Shown: positions 1 through 11,815, counted from the first letter of the stretch. The stretch is 64,000 nucleotides of DNA from Anaeramoeba flamelloides (GCA_027625915.1 JANTQA010000063.1:5289501-5353500); one strand, 5' to 3'. Notes: a model not told the origin generated them from the letters alone. Program-made: numbers and translations.

Positions 1-158
1 TTAACTTTTGATGACTAAAATAGTTCAAAAAAAGTAGGTAATTTATTAATAGAAATTGGAAAAATTCGTTTCATTTTTTTTATTTTCTTAAAAAAAAAAA
101 AATTGACAGAATTTTTTAAATAGAAAATAACAAATTATTTTTTATTTTTTGAGTAAAG

Positions 159-279
159 TTTGTTGGTTACTATGTTTTATGGTGCACACTTTCACTCTAT
201 TCAATTCCAATCAGATGACAAATATATTCCAGATGAATTTCCAATGTACCATGATATTTTGGAACAAATTTTGAAATGA
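159..279 (+). CDS. Terminal exon of an unrecognised gene (partial)
   Basis: An open frame follows a usable AG acceptor at 157-158 and runs to a TGA at 277-279. It encodes about 39 residues, starting with the second part of a split codon and containing MFYGAHFHSIQF and PDEFPMYHDILEQILK. Codon use is balanced and base composition is richer than the spacer on both sides, so I read it as the 3' exon of a gene whose upstream exons lie before the window. A T-rich tract precedes the acceptor, as in other introns here. I do not recognise the family. The C-terminus looks like an amphipathic helix. It could also be a relic of a dead gene. Confidence 0.45.
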
Positions 280-1011
280 ATGATATATTTTATTTGTTGT
301 TTTTAAAATTTATCACTATTTAAGACAAAGATCACAAAGTGTGAAAAAAAAATTTAAATTTTAAAAAATTTTTTGTTTTAGATTTTCTATTTTTTTAATA
401 TTTTTGGTCTCAAAATATAACATCCGCTATTGATTTTTTTTTGAAAAAAAAAACATCTGAATATATTTTTCTCTCAATGCATTCGCATCTCAAAAAGAAA
501 TATATTTGATATTTTTTTTAAAAAAATCAATAACTGCTGATATTGTTCGAAGTGGTTTAAGATGATATTGGGGAGTTAGAAGAACGACGATTAATATACA
601 CTTCGGAGTAGAAAAATATCATATTTTGAGTCTGGAAGACAATTAAAAACAAGTGATTATAACAAGAGAAATACTTAAAAAAATAAAAAATATGGGCTGT
701 TATGTATTTTTTTCAACTCAGTAAATACCTTGTAAGAACTTTTATAAAAAAAAAAAAATTTTTGAACTCAGATGTTATTTGTACTAATAATTTGAAGAAC
801 TGGTCTTCAGAGAAAACTTAACTACTGTATGAATAATTGAAAAAAATGAAATTAAATGTGAAATTCGTTTCATTTGAGACAAATTTTTGTTTAACATTCC
901 ACCAAAATAAAAAACAGATAGCTCATACTTTTCATCTGTCTAATTTCTTCTTTTGTTCAGCCATCTTTTAGAAAAATTTCAAAAGGTGATCAAAAACAAA
1001 ATCATATATTA
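280..1011. other. A/T-rich spacer with an imperfect palindrome
   Basis: No gene is visible. Around 417-547 the two arms of an imperfect inverted repeat face each other: a run reading ATCCGCTATTGATTTTTTTT pairs with AAAAAATCAATAACTGCTGAT. It may be an old short transposon, but its edges are unclear. Confidence 0.4.
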
Positions 1012-1207
1012 CAGTCAGTATCACTTTTAAGGCACAAACTTTCAACGAAATTTAAGGCACAATTAAAATCTCAAATTAAGGCACAAAATTCAGATTCTAG
1101 TAAAATAAATTGTAAATAAAAAAATTACAAATTTTGTGCCTTAATTTGGGATTTTTTTGTGCCTTAAATTTCGTTGATAGTTTGTGCCTTAAAAGTGGAA
1201 CTGACTG
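1012..1207. mobile_element. MITE family A, short intact copy (Tc1/mariner-like)
   Basis: Almost perfect palindrome of 196 bp. Each end reads CAGTCAGT followed by a variant of TTCCACTTTTAAGGCACAAA, in inverted orientation, and TA flanks both sides (1010-1011 and 1208-1209). The arms carry the word AAGGCACAAA three times each (GTGCCTTAA on the other arm). TA target sites and CAGT ends are the signature of Tc1/mariner-derived MITEs. There is no coding capacity. Related copies lie at 6213-6409 and 14433-15206. Confidence 0.85.
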
Positions 1208-1229
1208 TATGTGTTCTTAAAAATTAATA

Positions 1230-1782
1230 TAAACTCCATTTCACTCAAAGAGGCCCGGCCAAAAATCAAAAAGTCACTTTATTTTTAACAATTAACCAAA
1301 CAAAGATCGTTTAGAAATACGAGAAATAATAAACTTCTAATAAGAGTCCATAATTATAAAAGAAACCCCTGAACAAACCATAAATTTGAAAAAAAAAAAA
1401 ATGTTAAAAAATTTTTTGGGCCCATTCATTGGAAAGTCTCGTGCAAAATTCTCAATTTCTTTAGGATATTAAAATTATTGATAATAAGATTTTTTACTTG
1501 TAAATGTATGAATTTTAAAAGAACCTACAAAACCTAACTTTTCTTAATGCTTATTTGGTTTTTCAAACATTTTTTTTTCAAAGTAAATTTTTAAAAAAAA
1601 AAATGAAAAAGAAAAAAAAAAAAAAAAGCAAAAAGCAAAAAACAAAAAAAAAAATAAATCAGAAAAAATGATTTTGATCTAAAAATTGAAAATTTTAGTT
1701 TGATAAGAGTAATGAATTAAACTCATAGAATTTTTTCTATTTCTTCAATAAAACTGGGCCCCTTTGACTGGAAAAGAGTTTA
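1230..1782 (-). mobile_element. Non-autonomous DNA transposon family R2, copy 1
   Basis: A 553 bp element lying 22 bp from the preceding MITE. Its ends are inverted repeats of about 30 bp: TAAACTCCATTTCACTCAAA at one end and, inverted, TAAACTCTTTTCCAGTCAAA at the other, followed by GGCCC-like words. Over nearly its whole length it matches, in reverse orientation, the element at 47785-48368. No open frame is conserved between copies, so it is non-autonomous. TA at each outer edge suggests a TA target duplication. Confidence 0.8.
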
Positions 1783-4356
1783 TTTGACCCTTCCACTGAA
1801 ATTTCCTCACTGGAATTTGTAAAAAAAATTTTTTTTTCTTAAATTTGTCATTTTCAAAATTTGTAAATATTTTTTTCTCCTTTTGAAATTCTCTTTAAAT
1901 GATCTCTTCTCTCCCTTTTTTAAAGATAAAAGAGAGAAACTAATCTTTTTTTTTTAAATGAGATAGGTTTTTTTTCGAAACTAGAATAAATACATGTTGT
2001 ATTTTGATATTGATTTTAATCAAAGAAATGGAATTTATTCAATTTCCAAACAGTACGCATTCAATTATAGGATTTTTTTTTGAACTCAATTTGAACGAAT
2101 AATTTGTTTCTTTGAACCAAATTATTTGTTTAAATGGATTAACCGCTGGGACCCATCTTTTTTGTATTTATGATATTAAAAAGTCACCTAAAACCAGTTA
2201 AAGTGTTCTAAAATAACTTTTAATAATATTATTTATGATAAATTTATTAGTAACCTACAAATTATATCACCATATTGGAATTCAAAAAACCAAGATGAGA
2301 AAATTGCCCAAATTGGCCTAATAACACTATGATTTTCCAAAATCTTTCCATAGCAAATGCAGTGCTATCGATACTTTTTTGAGTTCTAATCGCTTTCTTA
2401 TTTGTATTGATCAAAATTTATTTACTTAAAAATTTTCTCAAATAGAACTTTTGAGTTAAATATATATATATATATATATATATAGTGTTTATATGTAAAC
2501 TATATTTCAAAATCATTGGCCATTTAAAAATTAAATATTGAAAATAAATATTTTTATAAATTGAATTTATATGTACTTAATAAAATTAAGCACTATTTTT
2601 TTCTGATTAATATTTTTCGAAATTAAGTTTATAAATTAATTCAATTAACCACTGGTTTAATTTTTTTTAGAATAAAAACACTCTAAACTTTTTAATATCG
2701 AAAATATGCTTTGAAATTAGTGTGCACTTTTTTTATTTTTTTTTTGAAAAATTGGGCTTAGAAAAGTTTGAAATCAAAGAATAAGTTAATATATTTAATT
2801 AGAATATATTTCCAGAGAGTTTATCTTTTTAAATAACTTTTTTGTTAATTTTACCATTTGAAAATTAAAAAAACATTTGAAGACCAAATTAGTCCCTTTT
2901 GTTAAAATAAAATTCCCATAATTTAGAATTTGTTTTAGTAAATGGGTTAAAAGAAGGTTGTGTCTATAAAAATATACATAATTTCAACTGTGAATTGAAT
3001 CATTTTGGCAAAAAATGTTTTCAAGAAAAAGTTAAATTGAAACTATATTTATTTTTATTTTTTCATTAAGTTTTTTTAATTGTATTAATGGAAAGTATTT
3101 GATCAGTTTTCCATTTTTAGTGTTTTTTGGGTTGTAGCGACATATATTATAATAAAAAAAATAATTGTTCAAAATTTAGTTCTATACACTTGGAATATTT
3201 GTTTTTCATCTAAAAAAAAATGTAAAAAAAAGTCAAAAAAGGTAAAAAAAAATCAGGATCATTAATTATGAAATTTAGTTTATTACTTGAGAATCTTATT
3301 GCCAAAAGAATATTACAATAATGAAACTGGGTAGGGCTCAAGAAATTCTGAATTTGGTTTGTTTCCTTAAATGAAAATTAATAACTTTTGGTTTATCAAA
3401 CTTTTGAGCGTCTAATATGAGTTAACAACCTATCAGAGATTAACTCAGAAAATTAATAAACAAATTTTTAAATAAAGGTCAAATATTTAGAATAAATACC
3501 AATTTCTACCATTCCGTAAACTATAAAAACTGGATTTTTCAATTGAAATCAAAGATTGGTCGCAGAAATAATTAACGAACAAAAATAAAATGTTTTTCCT
3601 CATCAGTAATGGCACTTGCTTAAAAAAAGATTTCTTAATATTTCATGTTAGTTAGATAAAAATTGCTATTTTTCATTAACTGTGATACGCATTGGGTATA
3701 GGCACAAGACACAGGAAACTTGAAAGCATTTTCACTGTCTTAAGACACAATCAATTCCCTTTTCTAATCCATCAAATATGTTTGGATTGGTTTGAATTTG
3801 AAAAAAGTATTTTTGATTTTGATTTGTTGTTTCTACGAAAATCACTTCCTTTCTTTTTTAAATACAACAAAATGCCACAAAATACATCAAAAATCATGCC
3901 AATTTTCCTAACTTTTGTACACACCAAAAAACATCTCCATTAATTTACAATCAGAATTTTATCTAACAAAATAACATGAAAAATTTCGAAATCTTTTTTG
4001 AACATGTGTATTATCCTTTTCGAGAATTATTATTTCGAAATAACATTTTTCCACAAAATTAAAACATAAAATAATTGAGAAAATATTTTTTGGTGGATAT
4101 GTAAGAATTAAAAAAAATTGAAAAATTACTGATTTCTGAAAACGGTCAGAAAAAATTCAGATTCACCTATTCATTGAAACACCTAAATTACAACTTTTTT
4201 TTGGTCTGACAAAATTTAATCTTATCTCGTACTTAAATAAGTTCACTTCGACTGTAAAAAACTAATTACACAAATCAATTACAGAGTACAAGAAGGAACA
4301 ACTTTAGAAGATAATTAAAAACATAAGGGAGAAATGTTGTCTCATTTTTTTTTAAC
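1783..4356. other. Long A/T-rich spacer with simple repeats and a dispersed repeat
   Basis: No convincing gene. Contains a (TA)n tract near 2459-2484, many A and T homopolymers, and a dispersed repeat at about 3138-3300 that recurs at 61829-61992. An 83-codon open frame at 3692-3943 has no recognisable motif or splice context. Confidence 0.5.
3138..3300 (+). repeat. Dispersed repeat H, copy 1
   Basis: Shares an ordered series of words with 61829-61992: TATTATAATAAAAAAA, TCTATACACT, a TTTTTCATCTAAAAA tract and TTATGAAATTTAGTTTATT. Both copies are in the same orientation. Boundaries are approximate and the element type is unknown. Confidence 0.6.
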
Positions 4357-5637
4357 ATGTCTAAAATTATAAATTTTTTGAATAAAATTGATCCTGTTGA
4401 TCTTGTAGAATTTCTTGCTTTTCTTGATTTGTTTGGTTACATAAAAAATCGGGATTACAAACCTGAGGACTATTTAAAAAAAAAAGAGCTGCAAAAGGAT
4501 CAGGAAAAAGAAAATGAAAAAGAAAACGAAAACGAAATAGAAATTGAAAATGAAAATGAAAATGAAAATGAAAAGAACGTGTCAGAGTGTGAATTACATT
4601 TACCGAAACTTCATTATTTTGGAAACTCACTCCTCTTTCTTGCTCACAAATCTCTCAAAAGTACAGCCTCAGCATTAGGTCTGCAAATCACAAATAAAAA
4701 CAACAGTATTCTTCAGCTAAGCAAAGGCAACGCTGTGTTGAAAGTTTATGAAGTTATTGAATTAACTAAGAATATTGAAGACCAACTCCACCAACCATCC
4801 GTTTTTGATTATCCCTCGATCGTCAACAATTTAATAAAATCTGTAAAGCACTGGTTCCTGGCGAACTTTGATTATTTACAAGGAATAGGCCTTGAAACAA
4901 TCTATGCAACGGAAAACCAGCCAATTGGCGAAGAATGGTCTGTTGAGCCCTATGATATGGCCTTTTGTGGGGGAGGCGATTTTGGAAATGAAATTGGCTG
5001 GCCAAATGCCGACAATTTTTTGAAGGTGAAAACAGGAGAGATGATCATCGAGAGGTGGGAGCAAAAATGGGCAGTCAAACCAAACAGGGTGTACATAGAT
5101 TTTTGGTATCGTTGCTGGCTGGCTATTTCACATGAATTTGTTCACTGTGTCCAATCGAAATTAAAACAGGTTGATAAAACAGTGCTGAATTGGAGTGCTG
5201 AGCATGATGCGAGCTTTTTAGCACACACTATCTTGATTGGGATTGCAAAACAAGAAAGAGAACTTTTAGAAAAAGAAAAAAAAGAAGAGAAAGAAGAAAA
5301 GGAAGAAAAAGAAGAGAAAGAAGAAAAAGAAGATAACAAAGAGAAAGAAGAAAATGGAATTCCAGTTCTATTTCAACGACCAGGTTTTATTGAATTATTA
5401 ATGTTACAAGGTTTAGAAATTGCACAAACTGATTTGGTGCTTTTTGAATCTGATCCTAATTCGAAAGTTGATGAAACTTATAGGGTAAAATCTCTTTTTT
5501 TTTGTTGTTCCAAATTGAAAATTTTTCGAAATATACAATTTTTTTTTTTTTTTAAACTGAAATCGTCTCAAGCAAAAATTCTTCAAGAAACCTTCCCGGT
5601 TACTCAGGGTGTGTGTCAAAAAAGGGTTTCATTTTAA
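4357..5637 (+). CDS. HExxH-motif protein resembling the C-terminal part of sacsin-like proteins
   Basis: One open frame of 426 codons. The start is the first ATG after an in-frame stop. Residues 1-40 are hydrophobic/helical; 48-72 are Glu/Asn/Lys low complexity; 78-250 form a folded region rich in aromatic residues. HEFVH lies at 259-263 and AEH follows, with Glu at 282, nineteen residues after the second His. HExxH plus a Glu about 20 residues on is the zinc-ligand pattern of gluzincin metallopeptidases. A comparable HE..H...H..E.H stretch occurs near the C-terminus of sacsin-like proteins of amoebae and fungi, so that family is my best guess. A Glu/Lys run occupies about 303-333. A GTAAAA donor-like site at 5487 follows DETYR; from there the frame passes through poly-T, so the last about 50 codons may be intron, with the true end unresolved. 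Catalysis is unproven. Confidence 0.75.
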   Translation: MSKIINFLNKIDPVDLVEFLAFLDLFGYIKNRDYKPEDYLKKKELQKDQEKENEKENENEIEIENENENENEKNVSECELHLPKLHYFGNSLLFLAHKSLKSTASALGLQITNKNNSILQLSKGNAVLKVYEVIELTKNIEDQLHQPSVFDYPSIVNNLIKSVKHWFLANFDYLQGIGLETIYATENQPIGEEWSVEPYDMAFCGGGDFGNEIGWPNADNFLKVKTGEMIIERWEQKWAVKPNRVYIDFWYRCWLAISHEFVHCVQSKLKQVDKTVLNWSAEHDASFLAHTILIGIAKQERELLEKEKKEEKEEKEEKEEKEEKEDNKEKEENGIPVLFQRPGFIELLMLQGLEIAQTDLVLFESDPNSKVDETYRVKSLFFCCSKLKIFRNIQFFFFFKLKSSQAKILQETFPVTQGVCQKRVSF

Positions 5638-8600
5638 AAACCATTTCAAAGCCCACACCGACCTTTTGTAATGAACTATTACCGATATCAAATATAATTA
5701 CTGTTATTGATTTTGTAAATCGGGGAAAATATTTTTTATCTTGTTTCCTTTGTTCAGTTTTTCTAACCCCTTATTTAGAATGGCTAGTTAACTGTAAGTT
5801 CCACAATACTGTTAAAATCAAATTGCACATATTAAAATTTTCTCTAAAAGTTCAAAAAGGATGCTTAATTCTATTTTTGTAAACAAACATTTCTAATTGA
5901 TTTTGTGAAGATCTTTGGGCTTTTTTCAAAACATAAAATAAAGTGAAAATTATTTTAGGAATTTGAAATAAAAATTTTCATTTATTAATTGTAAAATAAC
6001 AATATAATAAAAAACACTACTCAAAGAAAACAAAGATTACCCAATTAAGATTTACCACATAGAAATTTATTACTGGATTTGAAAAGTAAATGGAAAAAAT
6101 TTATTACTTGATCTATACTTTGCTGTTATTCAGTTTTAATTTTCCAATTAAAATTCTGACTTCAAAAATAAAGAAAATTAATTTATATATATATATAGAT
6201 ATATATATATATAGCCAGTTTCTCTTTCAAGACACAAACTTTCAACAAAATTCAATAAACCAAAAAATTCCCAAATTAAGGAACAAATTTGGATTCTAGT
6301 AAAATAATTAGCGAAAAAAAAAAATATCCAAAAAATGTGCCTTAATTTAAGATTTTTTGGTTTATTAAATTTCATAGAAAGTTTAATTCCTTAAAAGTGG
6401 AACTGATTGTATTTATATATAGAATCTTTAACACTTTATAATGGAATTTGTGTTTACTATTAGAGAAATAAATTTCTTTTTATTTCTTTGAAACACCTTT
6501 ATAAGCTGAAAAGTATCAAAGAAAAAAAGATGAAAAAATAATTTACCCCCATTTATAATTTCGCCAACAGTAATTATTTTCCGATATCTCTAAAAATTGA
6601 AATTCAAGAATATCGGAAAAAGTTATAAAGAGATTGAAAATTAAAATAATCATGTGTATTTATTTTAATAAAAATAGCTGAGATAGGAATAATTGTTTTT
6701 TATATAATACAAAAAATGAACCCACTTTGATATTTTTTCTACAAAGTGAAATACACTTACACAAAGCAATTATTGGATTTATGATATAAATATAATTATA
6801 TCAGATTAGAATACCAATTGATGTTTTTAATTTTTTAGAGATTTGTTCATAAAGAGATCTTAAAAAAAAAAATTAATAAAAATCCCTATTATAAAGTTTT
6901 TTGATATATATATATATATATTTGTATTTAGCAAATAAAATTTATTTGTAATTTTTGGTCAATTAACCGGAAAATTTAAAGCAAAAAGTATAATTTTATT
7001 AATTTCTTTTTAAATCTATTTATTATTTTAAATATGTTCATGAACTTCCTTTCCAAAAAAAAAAAAAAAAAAAAAAAAAAAGGGTATTTTGTTATTTTTT
7101 AGTTCTTAATTTGATGGTATTTTTTTAAAAAAACATTATTAAAAAATAATTGTATGAATTATATAAGAAATTCTACACACAATTTTTTCTGTAGGATTAC
7201 TATTTTTAAAAATAATAAAAAGGATCGAAACACTGTTATGGCTTTAATTTTAAATTTCCAAGGAAAAATTTTATTAAAATATAGATGAACGAATTTGATA
7301 GAGTTATTTTCAAACACCAATAAAAAACAAAATTTTAACAATTGTGAATTAAAATACTTCTGAGATTTAGTTGAAAATGAAAAAAATGAAAATTTAATTA
7401 TTTTTAACACCTTTTTTTTCCAATAACACATTTCCAAAAAATGTCAAATTAATTTCTATTATTAAAATGAAGAAGATTTGGCAATATTAATTCATATAAT
7501 ATTAGATAGTTCAGAAAAAAAATCACAGAAATCACAGAAACTTTTTTTGAGTGTTTTTGATTCGGATTAGTATGAAGGTTCTGTTTTCCTAAAACAAATT
7601 CTAGATGCAATTTCGTCCCTGGAAAAATGATAAGAACTCTATTGTTTCTATCATTTCAGTGATTTCCGTGACTTTTTTTCAAAAAACTTCTTTTTTGGTT
7701 TGAAAGAAAAAAAGAACCAAATGAAATCAAATACGAGTTTTGATCAAAATTAGTGATGAAATGAAAATGATCCAATTTTCACTACCGATTTTTGCTGGTA
7801 GATATGAAATAAACAATTCTTTTATTTAAAAAACTCAAATTTGAATTTGATTGGAAACTACTCTTTCAAAATCTGAAACAAAGTCATACTTGTGAAAAAA
7901 ATGAAATTTGAAAACACAATCAACTTTTCAAAAAATTTGGTAATCAAAAATATACTAAAAAATGCAATGGAAGGTCAAATAATTAAAATTTAACGAGAAT
8001 AAATGAAACAAAAAGTTGTTCGGGTGTAAACCAATCGAAAAGTAATTGTTGTTTTTTTTTCTGGGCTTTTTAATACCAAATGAAACATTAAATGTGAGAC
8101 AATATCAAAGTATTATTGCTATTTGAGTAGTTTTTTTTTTTTCAAAAAAAAATCTTTGTATAAGAGAAATACCTTCAAAGAGTGAACCTAAAAGCATGAG
8201 AAACACTTTTCTAAACTTTTGGCACAGACCTATTTAAAATGTCTCAAAGGGATTAGCATATAATTACAAAGTGTAACAAAAGTTATTGGTAATATTATTG
8301 AAAACATTTTTTTTATAATTGCTTTCAAAAATAATTTCCAACCAGCAATAAGGTAAACTAAAGCTTAAAAACGCCACGATTTGCTTTTTTAATTTATTTG
8401 ATAGGAATTGATCATAAAAAATTCAAAGTATTTTTTCAAGAATCTTAATTTTTTAGTCACAGCTAATATAAAAAATATAGTATAAACACATTTTTGTTCA
8501 CAGATTTATATCGATTTTTTTGTGGAGGGTTACCGAGTTTAATAAAATAATAAAATATTGGGAACTCACATTACACATGTGCAAAAATATGTTCTTAATT

Positions 8601-9229
8601 TTTCATGTTTTTTTGATATTATTATTATTTATGAGAGTTATAAAAATAGAAAACATCTAACATCCTTGATTATTTACAAGAAATAATAACAAGAATTCCA
8701 CACAATATATAATGATAGAATCTTCCATTTGTTTTTTTTTGATTTTCTTTGGATTTGGATATTTAGTTTTATTATTATTTGATTTTTGTTAATTTTAATT
8801 TCAATTTTTATGCATAATATTTACATTTGAAATATAAAGATCTGCAATTCAAAAAACATAATTAATAAACCTCTAAAAAATTTTGAGAATGTATCAAACT
8901 TTTATATGAATGAAACTTTTTTATATCACAATACAAATTGCTTAGTTTTTTTTTTAATACCAAAATTTTACAAATTTATTACTATTCTCTAGTCTAAGAG
9001 TTTGATAAAGTATTTAAAGATCTTAAAATTTTAAAGATCCCATAAAAAATTCTTTATCGCTATTTTTTTCTGAAGGAATCCTTATTTATCTTCTGAAACA
9101 ATAAATAACCAAAACAATCAAAAATCACACTAAATTTATAATTCTTTTTGTCTTTCACATTAATTAAATAAAAAATATAATAAAACCATCTAATTTTAAA
9201 TCATGAACTTAATAGAAATGGATTGATAG
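5638..9229. other. A/T-rich spacer with decayed MITEs
   Basis: No gene identified. It holds a diverged MITE A copy (6213-6409), (TA)n tracts near 6182-6213 and 6901-6921, a 27-base poly-A run at 7055-7081, and a short inverted pair about 7515-7690 in which an ATCACAGAAATCACAG word faces GTGATTTCCGTGA. At 8177-8225 is a fragment similar to the MITE in the RPA2 intron (28372-28532). Confidence 0.5.
6213..6409. mobile_element. MITE family A, diverged copy
   Basis: About 197 bp with the same arm layout as 1012-1207: TTTCAAGACACAAACTTTCAAC near the left end and, inverted, TTCCTTAAAAGTGGAACTGAT at the right. It shares the central GGATTCTAGTAAAATAA word. It abuts a (TA)n tract. Many substitutions make it older than the first copy. 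Confidence 0.75.
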
Positions 9230-9293
9230 CTTTGGCTTAGAAGGACCAGGCGAAAATGAAGAATTAGAAGACGGTACAGAATATTATCTCAAG
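9230..9293 (+). CDS. Isolated internal-exon-like segment
   Basis: Bounded by an AG acceptor (9228-9229) and a GTAAAG donor (9294). It gives one split base, then an acidic stretch FGLEGPGENEELEDGTEYYL ending in Lys, phase 0 at the end. The composition is clearly coding-like against the spacer. A further exon-like stretch about 9677-9720 could encode VTIDLPIIKVCRN before a GTATGT. Acidic linker plus a V-x-I-D-L-P strand faintly recalls the GINS subunit Psf3, but I cannot connect the pieces and would not name it. It could belong with the exons at 11433-11815 or be a relic. Confidence 0.3.
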
Positions 9294-10143
9294 GTAAAGA
9301 TCTAAAAAATTATATATATATATATCTTTCATTATTATTATATGGTACAATCATTCGAGTAACAATTTTCTTTTTAAAATCGAAAATTGTTTTTTTATAC
9401 TAATTATTTATGAGTACTCAAATCCAATTATAAACATTATATATGTGATGTATGATAGATTTCGAAAATTGACAATGAAAAACTGTGTCATTTTTTAGAA
9501 AAAATCGTCAAAGAGTAACAAATAATTTCAAGTTTATATTTGTGTTACTTTATCACTTTGAACCCAACTATATCAGTTTATAAGTTTTGTCTATTGATAA
9601 ATTTTTGAACTCTTAAAGATTGCGCCCCACTCCCTTTTTTTGTGGAATTTTGAAATGATTCTAATTTAAGGGATTAGCGTCACCATAGATTTACCAATCA
9701 TTAAAGTATGTCGGAATTGTATGTAAATGATATTAGTGTGCCAGAGCTCAAATAGTTTCAAATAGCTCTAAAAAATCTTTTATAAATATTATTGAATAAT
9801 AAATTATTTGATTTTTTACTAATAACTGCAATTAAAAATTATCATTTTTTAATTTTTTTTTTTTAATTCCTTTTCCAAATCTAAAGACAGAAACTCAAAA
9901 TAATAATTTTACATATTTAATAATTCATATTTAGAACATCCAAAAATAACTATTTTTTCAATTTTTTAAATTTCAAGATTTACTAAATAATTATTAAAAA
10001 ATAACAAAAGAATGATTATTTTAATGTTTACTTTCAACGATATTACCCAAGTTGTGTTTTTGATATATGAACAGTCTGTAAAAATAAATTATTAAGAATA
10101 ATTTCATTGATTAATTATTTAATTTTTTCATAAACTTTTTACT

Positions 10144-10430
10144 TTTCAAGACAAATTTAAGAAAGACATTTTGCCACTTGAAAGTCTTGAAAAATTGATA
10201 CCCCAAACCTTTATATTTGCCTCTAAAATGCAGATTTTTTTCTAAAATTGTTGGGTTTGTTACTAATACAAAGATCATTTTTAATTGATGAGATCAACAA
10301 ATAATACTATTTTTCTTAATCAAATTTTTAGAGAAATTTGAATTATGAAGAACTAATGTAATTTACATTCAATAACAACATACTTTAATTTTAGAATTCT
10401 CCATCATAGACAATAATCCCTTAACATAAG
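10144..10430 (+). repeat. Dispersed repeat G, copy 1
   Basis: Matches 26050-26315 in the same orientation through an ordered set of words: TCAAGACAAATTTAA, TTGATCTGATCAACA-like (here TTGATGAGATCAACA), TTTTTAGAGA, TTTAATTTTAGA and AATCCCT. No inverted ends or open frame were found. It may be an old transposon of uncertain class. Confidence 0.55.
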
Positions 10431-11432
10431 AATATAACAAAAACATTACCTGAAAAAAATATAGAGGTTATAAAAGAACCAAAAAGCTGAAATAAATAAA
10501 TTTTATAATGAAAGAAAATCATTTTGGTCTTAAATTGAAGAAATTTAAGCATTTGAAAAATTTTTGATTCACAAATTGCTTCCTATTTCTAAAGAATTCC
10601 CAAAATGAATTTTAAAAACCTATTTTCATTTAATAGATACAATTTAGATTTGGTTAACAAAATAAGATATTTTTTAAATTCTTCTTCAGAAATATCGATT
10701 TATTGAATTATTTGCTTTATTTTAAAATTATTTATTGCTATCAAATTGAAAAAACTCAAAATAATTTGGAATGTCGATTTCATTTTTGCTCAATTTTAAC
10801 TTTTCTTTTGAGTTAAACTTTTTGTGTTTGCATTTTTATTTCGAGAATTAAATCCCCTACTTTAATATTTGAAACACTATTCTTTGTTATTATTTATGTT
10901 TGATAAAAATAGTTGAAAAAAGAAATTTTGAAAATAAATTTGTAAAAAAATTTTTTGATAAAAAATAATAAATATAAATGAGTGGAGAAATTCAGGGTAA
11001 TAACTTGTTTACTCTCTTATCCAAATTAAGAAGATTAACGAAAAAACATCATCTAAAATATAATTGGTGGAATTTTTTTTTTTTTTTTTTCATTCTTTAT
11101 TTCAACACGTTTATTTATAACGGTGGTCTTTCATTGTTTTGTCTTCTAAAAGAAAAGATTTGTTTAAAATGTACACCTTTTCGGATCTATTTTTTTTTTG
11201 ATTTGTTCTTTGATTAATTTCAACAATCCACCGGAACACATTTCCCGATTCAAAAACAAATTTAATAAAACCAAAAATTCATTTCAAAACAAATGTTCAA
11301 AAAATTACAAAATTCAAGATTCAACTCTGATTTACTTTGTGTTTTTTTTTTTTTCACAAACAGAGTAGTTAATGGTATTTTGTTTCCAAGGTTTTAATAT
11401 CACATGTCACCATAAAAAAATCTTTTTTTCAG
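10431..11432. other. Spacer or intron upstream of the 11.4-11.8 kb exons
   Basis: No firm feature. A short ATG frame at 10978 (MSGEIQ, then a GGTAAT donor-like site) could be a first exon of the gene ending at 11815, but phases with the next recognised exon cannot be checked because at least one exon between them would be missing. Confidence 0.3.
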
Positions 11433-11815
11433 TAATGCTCACACAACAAAAATTTTCAAAAATTGTAAAATGTACCTACTTCCTTAAAAACATGTTTAAC
11501 CCCATGTTTATTTTTTTGTCTGGATAATTTGCTCATTCTGTTACCTTTCCTATTTAATATAAATTCATTTATTTTTATTAATTTTAATAGTCGCGTATAC
11601 CAATGGAAGGGATTAGATTTGATATAGAAACGATTAAAAAACAAGTTGACACGTGCCTAAAGAATCGAACAGGTGAGGTTCATTCAATTGAACTAGAACC
11701 ACCCAAAGGCGTGAAAATCGAAGATGAAATTCATGGCATAAAAAATTTTTATAAATCAATAAAAGAGGATGATTGGAAGAAGACCTATCAAATATTTTTA
11801 AATTCTGAGAATTAA
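11433..11815 (+). CDS. Last two exons of an unrecognised small protein gene
   Basis: The exon at 11433-11464 follows a TTTTTTTTCAG acceptor and encodes MLTQQKFSKI, ending in phase 0 at a GTAAAA donor. After a 126 bp intron, the exon 11591-11815 starts in phase 0 with SRIPMEGIRFDI and runs 75 codons to TAA. The terminal exon is confidently coding: an amphipathic first half (IETIKKQVDTCLKN), a Pro-containing turn (ELEPPKGVKIEDEI) and a charged C-terminal helix (YKSIKEDDWKKTYQIF). I do not recognise the family. Upstream exons are not resolved; 9230-9293 and a short ATG frame at 10978 are candidates. Confidence 0.5.

Noticed and set aside
3692-3943. 83-codon plus frame
   Set aside because: It starts at a non-ATG-like context, has no splice sites or recognisable domain, and its composition follows the A/T-rich spacer.
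4367-5619. Several minus-strand frames opposite the HExxH gene
   Set aside because: They are antisense shadows of Glu/Lys/Asn-rich coding sequence and consist of Phe/Ser/His runs.
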